Shown here one piece after another: positions 6,814-11,442 of a stretch of 11,442 nucleotides of DNA. Origin of the DNA: DATAWZ01 sp036266975 (lineage in GTDB: Bacteria; Actinomycetota; Thermoleophilia; Solirubrobacterales; Solirubrobacteraceae). The notes under the pieces are model-generated. The model was not told the origin of the DNA, searched no databases, and worked only from the letters and a program-made list of their open reading frames with translations. The translations under genes and the position numbers were made by a program. Position 1 is the first letter of the stretch, and every line of letters starts with the position of its first letter. The stretch covers positions 1-11,442 of the forward strand of contig DATAWZ010000100.1 in assembly GCA_036266975.1 (NCBI GenBank), in the 5' to 3' direction.

Positions 6814-8318
6814 TGCTGTTCCCCGACGGACACGATCCCGCCCACTGCGCGTTCGTGTTGGAGCCCTCGGGGGTGAGGGTGAGCTACGGCGAGCTGATCG
6901 ACCGCTCGCGCCGGGTGGCGCGGGTGCTGCGCCAGCTGGGCTGCCAACCCCGCGACCCGGTGGCGATGATGATGGAGAACAACGAGCACTTCCTCGTCTG
7001 CGCGTGGGCCGCCCAGCGCTCGGGGCTGCGCTACACCGCGGCCTCCTCGCGGCTGACGCCCGACGAGATCGCCTACATCCTGGGCGACTGCGAGGCCAAG
7101 GTCGTGCTCGCCAGCCGGGCCACGGCGGAGATCGTGCGCCGCGCGATCGAGGACACGCCCCACGCGCCGGTGTGCCTGTGCGTCGACGGGACGTCGGAGG
7201 GCTTCAGCGACCTGCGCACGATCGACGCCCCCTCGGCGCCGCTGCCCGACGAGGCCGAGGGCGTCGACATGCTCTATTCGTCGGGCACCACCGGCCGGCC
7301 CAAGGGCATCGCCGCCGAGATCAACCTCGATCCGCTCGGTACCCCGCCGGGGATCGTGATGATGATGCAGGAGCTCTGGAAGATCGACGCCGACGCGGTC
7401 TACCTCTCTCCCGCCCCGCTCTACCACGCCGCCCCGCTGCGCTTCTGCATGGCCATGCACCGCGTCGGCGCGACCTGCGTGGTGATGGAGCGCTTCGACG
7501 CGGTCGCGCTGCTCGAGCTGATCGAGCGCCACCGGGTCACCCACACCCAGCTCGTGCCCGCGATGATGGTGCGGATCCTCAAGCTCCCGCCCGAGGAGCG
7601 CGAGCGCTTCGACCTGCGCTCGCTGCGCTGCGTGATCCACGCGGCGGCCGCGTGCCCGGCGGAGATCAAGCGCGGCTGGATCGAGTGGCTGGGACCGATC
7701 GTCTACGAGTACTACTCGGCAACCGAGAACCACATGCTCACGACGATCTCCTCCGAGGAGGCGCTCGCGCGTCCCGGCTCGGTCGGTCGCCCGCTGCTGG
7801 GCATGCCGCACGTCCTCGACGAGGAGGGTCGTGAGCTGCCGGTCGGCGAGGTGGGGACGATCTGGGCCGAGGGCGGACGCGAGTTCGTCTACCACAACGA
7901 CCCGGAGGAGACCGCGGAGTCGCGCAATCCGCAGGGCTACCGGACGGTCGGCGACCTGGGCTACGTCGACGCCGACGGCTACGTCTATCTCTCCGATCGC
8001 CGAGCTGACCTGGTGATCTGCGGCGGGGTGAACGTCTACCCGCGCGAGGCCGAGGATCGACTGCTGCTGCACCCAAAGGTCATCGACGCGGCGGTGTTCG
8101 GCATCCCCGACGAGGAGCTCGGCCAGGTCGTGCACGCGGTCGTCCAGCCGGCCGCCGGCGAGCGCGGCCCCGACCTGGAGGCCGAGCTGCTCGACTTCCT
8201 GGGCGAGAAGCTCGCGCGCTTCAAGCTCCCGCGCGCGATCGACTTCCGCGACGAGCTGCCGCGCCACCCGACCGGCAAGCTCTACAAGCGCCTGCTGCGC
8301 GACGAGTACGCCCGCTGA
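6813..8318 (+). CDS. AMP-binding acyl-CoA synthetase (FadD-like)
   Basis: A 501-residue member of the ANL (adenylate-forming) superfamily, slightly short for the family (usually 500-550). It would activate a carboxylic acid with ATP to the acyl-AMP and then transfer it to CoA. Core motifs are complete: phosphate loop YSSGTTGRPKG (155-165), YEYYSATEN (298-306), GDLGY (from 380), SDRRADLVICGGVNVYPRE and the C-terminal PTGKLYKR with the catalytic K489. The region LYHAAPLRFCMAMHRVG and the overall pattern resemble actinobacterial FadD-type ligases for fatty, aromatic or steroid-derived acids; which one cannot be said. The first residues lack the usual N-terminal extension. Start ATG 6813 overlaps the stop of the cupin gene (TGATG) and has no Shine-Dalgarno, so translation probably depends on re-initiation. 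Confidence 0.9.
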   Translation: MLFPDGHDPAHCAFVLEPSGVRVSYGELIDRSRRVARVLRQLGCQPRDPVAMMMENNEHFLVCAWAAQRSGLRYTAASSRLTPDEIAYILGDCEAKVVLASRATAEIVRRAIEDTPHAPVCLCVDGTSEGFSDLRTIDAPSAPLPDEAEGVDMLYSSGTTGRPKGIAAEINLDPLGTPPGIVMMMQELWKIDADAVYLSPAPLYHAAPLRFCMAMHRVGATCVVMERFDAVALLELIERHRVTHTQLVPAMMVRILKLPPEERERFDLRSLRCVIHAAAACPAEIKRGWIEWLGPIVYEYYSATENHMLTTISSEEALARPGSVGRPLLGMPHVLDEEGRELPVGEVGTIWAEGGREFVYHNDPEETAESRNPQGYRTVGDLGYVDADGYVYLSDRRADLVICGGVNVYPREAEDRLLLHPKVIDAAVFGIPDEELGQVVHAVVQPAAGERGPDLEAELLDFLGEKLARFKLPRAIDFRDELPRHPTGKLYKRLLRDEYAR

Positions 8319-8449
8319 TGGCCCCGCCCCTCAGCGGCGAGCTGCGCGGGCTGCTCACCGCCGGCCACCTCGCGACGCTGGTGACGATCGACCCCGACGG
8401 TTCGCCGCAGGTGAGCGTCGTTTGGGGCGGCGTCGGTCCCTGGGCCTGA
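8318..8449 (+). pseudogene. Truncated PPOX-class (F420/FMN-dependent) oxidoreductase remnant
   Basis: A 43-codon frame that begins at ATG 8318 in a TGATG overlap with the ligase gene. Its sequence, including GHLATLVTIDPDGSPQVSVV, matches the N-terminal end of pyridoxamine-5'-phosphate-oxidase-like, F420-dependent family proteins, which are usually about 130-150 residues. Identity with the family seems to end around VWGGVG; the frame then stops at TGA 8447-8449, three bases before the stop of the convergent plsB gene. The beta-barrel core and cofactor-binding residues are absent, so the product is unlikely to be an enzyme. A deletion that removed the rest of the gene and brought plsB next to it is the simplest explanation. 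Codon use is still typical of the window, so the loss may be recent. It could still be translated as a small protein. Confidence 0.6.
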
Positions 8450-8452
8450 CGC

Positions 8453-10873
8453 TCAGGACTTCCCGAGGTATTTGACCATCGCTCGGCGGCCGTAGTGCTC
8501 GGCGTCGAGCTGATCGATCAGCGCCACGCGCCGGGACACCGACTCCAGCTCCTCGGCGAGCGCCTGGCGCGCACGGGTGAGCTCCTCGCGACCGGGGTCG
8601 AGCAGGTCACGGTGTCCGGCGAGCTCGATCGCGGTGCCGAACAGCTCACGGGACACCGACTCGGGGCTGGCCAGTCGCTGCTGCATGATCAGCATGCGCC
8701 CGGTGTGCTGGCACTCCTCCAGGAACGCGCCCTGGTCGAAGGCCTGGCGCGGGTCGCGCGCGGCGAGGCAGTCGGCGACGATCTTGTAGGCCTCGATGAA
8801 CGAGCGCAGCACGCGGTGGGCGACGAACACGCCGCTCTCGTCGATCGCGCGCTTGACGTCCGAGCCCATCGCCCGCGACTTGCTCTCCCACTCGGGGTCG
8901 AGCAGCGACGTCTCCAGGCGCATCTCCTGGTCGAACTCGCGCTTGGTCGTGAAGAAGAACTCGAACTTGAGCAGGTCGCGCAGCCGCAGGCACTCCTCCC
9001 AGGTGTCCTGGACCGTGCCGCCGCCGTCCTGGGCCGCGGCGTGCACGAGCGCGAGCTCCATGATCGCTCGGTCGACGAACCAGTGGATGACCCCGTTGCG
9101 GTAGAAGGCGGCGACGAGCTCCTGGCCGCGGCCGATCGCCCACACGGGCTCGGGGCCCTTGTCGAACGCCTCGACGACGCCGTGACGTGAGAGCGAGTCG
9201 AGCACTCGCGTGACGCCGCTGCCCGTGCCCAGGCTTTCCAGGCCCGTCGTCGGCAGCCCGCGCCGCTCGATGTAGGAGAGCAACGGGCCGAGGATCGAGC
9301 GGACCTCATCGAGCGTCAGCGCGCGCCCGCCGACGCCGAGCAGCGCGAGGGTCACGAGCGGCAGCGGCGTCACCGGCGAGGCCTGGTTGATCCCGACGCA
9401 GACCTTCAGCGCGAGCTTCTGCAGCTCGAGCTGCTTGGCCTTGCGGTCGATCGCGCCGAACTGCTCGGGGGAGCCGAGCGACGCGCGCACGGAGATCGGC
9501 TCGCCGAACCCGATGTTCAGCGTGCCGAAGCCGCGCCCCTGCGCGCGCACGAAGTCGATCAGCCAGCCGACGCCCTCGGCCTGCTTCTGGGCCCCGTGCG
9601 CCTCCTCAGCCATCTTGGCCACCTCGTAGAGCTGGTCGTAGGCGACCGAGATCGGCACGAGCATGACGTCGTCGACCTCGCCGGCGGTATAGCCGTCGAG
9701 CACGTAGGTCAGCAGCCCGTACTTGGGCGGGCGCAGCTTGCCCGTGCGCGTGCGGCCACCCTCGATCGCCCAGCCGATGTTGAAGCGCTTGGAGACCAGG
9801 TAGGTGAAGTACTCGCGCAGGACGAGCTTGTAGACGCCGTTGTCGCGGAAGGTGCGCCGCAGGAACACCGTGCCGCTGCGCCGAGCCAGCGGGCCGAGCG
9901 GGAAGAAGTCCAGGTTGATCCCCGCGAGCGTGTGGTTGGGCGGAAAGCCCGCCTCGTCGAACACAGCCGGGACGACGAACCAGTCCAGGTAGGACTTGTG
10001 CGCGGGCAGGAAGACGAGCGCGTGGCGGCGGTTGAGCTCGCGCAGCTCCTCCAGGCGCGAGCGGTCGATCTCGACCTCGTAGGCTCGGCCGTACATCAGC
10101 CGTCCGAACCCCGAGAAAGCGTCCATGACCAGGTTGGAGTGGTGCGGGACCAGCTCCTGGAAGTACTCCTGCGCCTCGGCGGCGAGCTCGTCGATCGGCC
10201 GTCCCTCGCGCTCGGCGAGCGCGGCGAGCTTCTCGCGGAAGCGCGCGCTGCCCGAGATCTCCTCGATCACCAGCTGGGGGACCTTGTAGCGCGCGCCGAC
10301 GACGGCCAGCTCCGCCCGCTCGAGCGCGAGCACCGCCTGCCGGGCGACGAAGCCCACGAACTCCGACGGGTCGGCCCCGCCGCCGGCACGGTCCATCCAG
10401 CGCTCGCGTAGCTCGCTGGCGGTGGCCGGCGCCCCGGCGAGCAGCCGGCAGCGGTCGGGCTCCCAGCGCAGGATCGCGCTCTGGCGGTAGGCGCGCGGCC
10501 GGCGCGGATCGTTGAGGGTGACCAGGTCGAACAGGTGCGTGGCCTTCGACCGGCCGCGGACGGGAGGCACCCAGGCCACGCGCACCGGGACGACGAGCGG
10601 GTCATCCCCGCGCGAGAGCCGGTCGCCCAGCCGCGGGTCGTCGATCTCGAAGCGCTCGATCGCGGCGCGGTCGATGCCCTCGAGGGGGAACCGGTCGAGC
10701 CACTCGTTCACGAGCCGGCGCTCGACGTCGGTCCACACCTCGGCCAGCACGATGATTCCCTGGGACAGGTCCGCTCCGGGCGGCACCAGCGGGGGCGTCT
10801 GGTCCAGGGGGTCGCCGGCCGCTCCCGGCCGAACCAGGCCGGCCAGCTTCTCGATGCTCCTCGCGCTCGCCAT
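8453..10873 (-). CDS. plsB: Glycerol-3-phosphate 1-O-acyltransferase PlsB
   Basis: An 806-residue acyltransferase, the same length class as E. coli PlsB (807) and mycobacterial PlsB homologues. It transfers an acyl group from acyl-ACP or acyl-CoA to the sn-1 position of glycerol-3-phosphate, the first step of phospholipid synthesis, at the inner membrane. The four family blocks are visible: LPAHKSYLDWF (catalytic H292 and D297), GTVFLRRTF (334-342), AIEGGRTRTGKLRPPKYG (E371 to R374 core) and VPISVAYD (from P407). A long helical N-terminal part (1-280) and C-terminal part (500-806) are normal for PlsB. The start was set at ATG 10873 because AGGGAG lies 7 nt before it; GTG 10876 is directly in front, and an in-frame TGA further upstream excludes a longer protein. 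It converges on the ligase unit with 3 bp to the PPOX remnant. Confidence 0.93.
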   Translation of the reverse strand: MASARSIEKLAGLVRPGAAGDPLDQTPPLVPPGADLSQGIIVLAEVWTDVERRLVNEWLDRFPLEGIDRAAIERFEIDDPRLGDRLSRGDDPLVVPVRVAWVPPVRGRSKATHLFDLVTLNDPRRPRAYRQSAILRWEPDRCRLLAGAPATASELRERWMDRAGGGADPSEFVGFVARQAVLALERAELAVVGARYKVPQLVIEEISGSARFREKLAALAEREGRPIDELAAEAQEYFQELVPHHSNLVMDAFSGFGRLMYGRAYEVEIDRSRLEELRELNRRHALVFLPAHKSYLDWFVVPAVFDEAGFPPNHTLAGINLDFFPLGPLARRSGTVFLRRTFRDNGVYKLVLREYFTYLVSKRFNIGWAIEGGRTRTGKLRPPKYGLLTYVLDGYTAGEVDDVMLVPISVAYDQLYEVAKMAEEAHGAQKQAEGVGWLIDFVRAQGRGFGTLNIGFGEPISVRASLGSPEQFGAIDRKAKQLELQKLALKVCVGINQASPVTPLPLVTLALLGVGGRALTLDEVRSILGPLLSYIERRGLPTTGLESLGTGSGVTRVLDSLSRHGVVEAFDKGPEPVWAIGRGQELVAAFYRNGVIHWFVDRAIMELALVHAAAQDGGGTVQDTWEECLRLRDLLKFEFFFTTKREFDQEMRLETSLLDPEWESKSRAMGSDVKRAIDESGVFVAHRVLRSFIEAYKIVADCLAARDPRQAFDQGAFLEECQHTGRMLIMQQRLASPESVSRELFGTAIELAGHRDLLDPGREELTRARQALAEELESVSRRVALIDQLDAEHYGRRAMVKYLGKS

Positions 10874-10880
10874 CACGTCT

Positions 10881-10886
10881 CTCCCT
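10881..10886 (-). promoter_or_regulatory. Ribosome binding site of plsB
   Basis: On the minus strand AGGGAG, part of GAGGGAGAG, is 7 nt from ATG 10873 and 4 nt from GTG 10876. This spacing favours the ATG. Confidence 0.6.
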
Positions 10887-10926
10887 CGGCTCGTGCATCA
10901 CGGGCGGTGTGTCGGGCGACATCCTC

Positions 10927-10971
10927 CTATGTCGCCACGCGTCTGGCAATCCTCTTCGCTCCCTCTTTCAT
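10927..10971 (-). other. Possible 14-residue upstream ORF before plsB
   Basis: ATG 10971 opens a frame MKEGAKRIARRVAT ending at TAG 10927-10929, 54 bp before the plsB start. Its start and first six codons lie in the left arm of the 28-bp inverted repeat, and a GGGGG run precedes it. The stop is followed at once by GGAGGATG. It could be a leader peptide, the abandoned start of a former gene, or chance. No promoter was recognised between here and 11116. Confidence 0.2.
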
Positions 10972-10981
10972 CTGATCGCCC
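10954..10981 (-). repeat. 28-bp inverted repeat, left arm
   Basis: Read on the minus strand this arm is identical at 27 of 28 positions to 11251-11278 on the plus strand; the mismatch is A versus G in the AAR/GAG part. Key sub-motifs are GGGCGATCAGATGAA and GAGGGAGCGAAG. Both arms encode DQMKEGAK in an open frame, pointing outward from the 269-bp segment between them. Similarity stops abruptly at both ends. Confidence 0.85.
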
Positions 10982-11116
10982 CCGGGCCCGCCGGCCGGAC
11001 AACCTCCGGTCGCGCACGTTCGCGCCCTGAACGAACGCCCGCGCCGGAAACTGCGCCGTTGCGCGGTCGTTGTCCGAGGACCGCTCGGTCCAGCGATCGC
11101 CCGTTCGCCCGACCTC

Positions 11117-11442
11117 GTGACGGTCCAGCGCAACCGCTACGAGATGCTCGTGAGCGGCGCGGAGTTCGGCGAGACCCAGCACATCGCGCTGGCGATGATC
11201 ATGGCCAAGCTCAGCGGCGAGCGGGTGATCGCCCCGAGATGGCTCGCGGAGGGCGATCAGATGAAGGAGGGAGCGAAGCCGTCACAAGGGCATCAGAAGG
11301 AGTTCCTCGCGAAGGTGTACCGGATGCTCAACCAAGACGATCCGGCGTCAATCGAGGACATCGGCGAAACCCGCGGCTACGAGATCCTGCCCCACAACGC
11401 AGCGTCGATGCAGGTCGCCGAAATGATCAAGGACGTCGAGGG
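11117..11442 (+). CDS. Unrecognised gene, N-terminal part (cut by window edge)
   Basis: About 108 residues from GTG 11117, open at the right edge. The product begins VTVQRNRYEMLVSGAEFGE and later contains EGDQMKEGAKPSQGHQKEF; it is hydrophilic, without membrane segments or any motif I recognise. Coding is supported by third positions: by hand count 44 of 45 codons before 11252 end in G or C, and 52 of the next 63. The drop coincides with the right inverted-repeat arm. No Shine-Dalgarno precedes GTG 11117 and no TAnnnT lies at leaderless distance, whereas ATG 11261 in the same frame has GGAGGG 7 nt upstream. Either the real start is 11261 and the upstream stretch belongs to something older, or the gene's 5' part was exchanged or lost. 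No function is assigned. Confidence 0.5.
   Translation, partial: MTVQRNRYEMLVSGAEFGETQHIALAMIMAKLSGERVIAPRWLAEGDQMKEGAKPSQGHQKEFLAKVYRMLNQDDPASIEDIGETRGYEILPHNAASMQVAEMIKDVE
11251..11278 (+). repeat. 28-bp inverted repeat, right arm
   Basis: Partner of the arm at 10954-10981, in opposite orientation, 269 bp away. It lies inside the coding frame of the partial gene at 11117-11442 and includes ATG 11261, which has GGAGGG (11248-11253) 7 nt in front, so it could itself be a start region. Confidence 0.85.

Larger units (their letters stand above)
10874..11116. other. Intergenic region between plsB and the right-edge gene
   Basis: This 243-bp divergent gap holds the plsB ribosome binding site, the left inverted-repeat arm with its tiny ORF, and a perfect short palindrome GGACCGCTCGGTCC at 11078-11091 that could be an operator or chance. 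Neither strand shows a convincing -10/-35 pair. The plus frame of the downstream gene is open from 10976 but has no ATG, GTG or TTG before 11117, and the minus-strand frames show mixed third positions, so I see no additional gene. Confidence 0.5.

Noticed and set aside
6786..8267. Long 493-codon open frame on the minus strand
   Set aside because: Antisense to the acyl-CoA ligase, whose motifs are complete on the plus strand; the minus translation has no recognisable domain.
8495..10411. Plus-strand open frames opposite plsB
   Set aside because: The PlsB motifs and full length on the minus strand account for the region; the opposite frames have compositionally biased, domain-free translations.
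10602..10949. Minus-strand frame with GGAGGATG start at 10922 overlapping plsB in another frame
   Set aside because: The ribosome binding site touches the start codon, the product is low-complexity Arg/Pro/Gly, and most of it lies inside plsB.
11078..11091. GGACCGCTCGGTCC as a terminator hairpin
   Set aside because: Only two loop bases and no T-run on either side, and it lies upstream of genes rather than after one.
10898..11182. Minus-strand 94-codon frame between plsB and the right edge
   Set aside because: Opposite to strongly third-position-biased plus coding in its right part, with no family resemblance.

Overview
The window is very GC-rich, with third codon positions almost all G or C. 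It is densely packed, with overlapping stops and starts and several starts that look leaderless. Together with the families present (a PucR-type regulator, a DUF3556 membrane protein otherwise known to me from mycobacteria and relatives, a full-length PlsB acyltransferase and a FadD-like ligase) this suggests a chromosomal segment of a high-GC actinobacterium. Thermoleophilia/Solirubrobacterales is my best guess, but the sequence alone does not prove it. I see no rRNA, tRNA, CRISPR array, insertion sequence or transposase.

Layout. 1-550 (-): N-terminal part of a PucR/CdaR-like regulator, running off the left edge, with a leaderless-type promoter. 551-694: divergent control region with a TTTATAAA palindrome and a spaced dyad. 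695-2500 (+): DUF3556 multi-pass membrane protein. 2497-5433 (+): a 978-residue protein joining a phytoene-desaturase/PYROXD2-like FAD oxidoreductase to a complete type II NADH dehydrogenase; it overlaps the DUF3556 gene by ATGA. 5420-6226 (-): alpha/beta hydrolase, overlapping the fusion gene tail to tail. 6268-8318 (+): cupin protein and acyl-CoA synthetase-like ligase, joined by a TGATG overlap, followed by a 43-codon remnant of a PPOX/F420-type flavoprotein (8318-8449), again joined by TGATG. 8453-10873 (-): PlsB glycerol-3-phosphate acyltransferase. 10874-11116: region upstream of plsB, holding one arm of a 28-bp inverted repeat. 11117-11442 (+): start of an unrecognised gene whose reading frame contains the other arm.

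How the genes may work together. The left unit puts a membrane protein of unknown function under the same translation as a two-headed FAD enzyme. One head resembles carotenoid/lipid desaturases and the other feeds electrons from NADH to membrane quinone, so a membrane-bound lipid or isoprenoid redox step is a reasonable hypothesis. The middle unit (hydrolase, cupin, acyl-CoA ligase) looks like catabolism or activation of a carboxylic acid, and plsB uses acyl groups for phospholipid synthesis. A lipid theme is therefore plausible across the window, but no substrate can be named. The points most worth following are the desaturase-NDH-2 fusion, the long inverted repeat at the right edge with a codon-use change across it, and the truncated PPOX gene.
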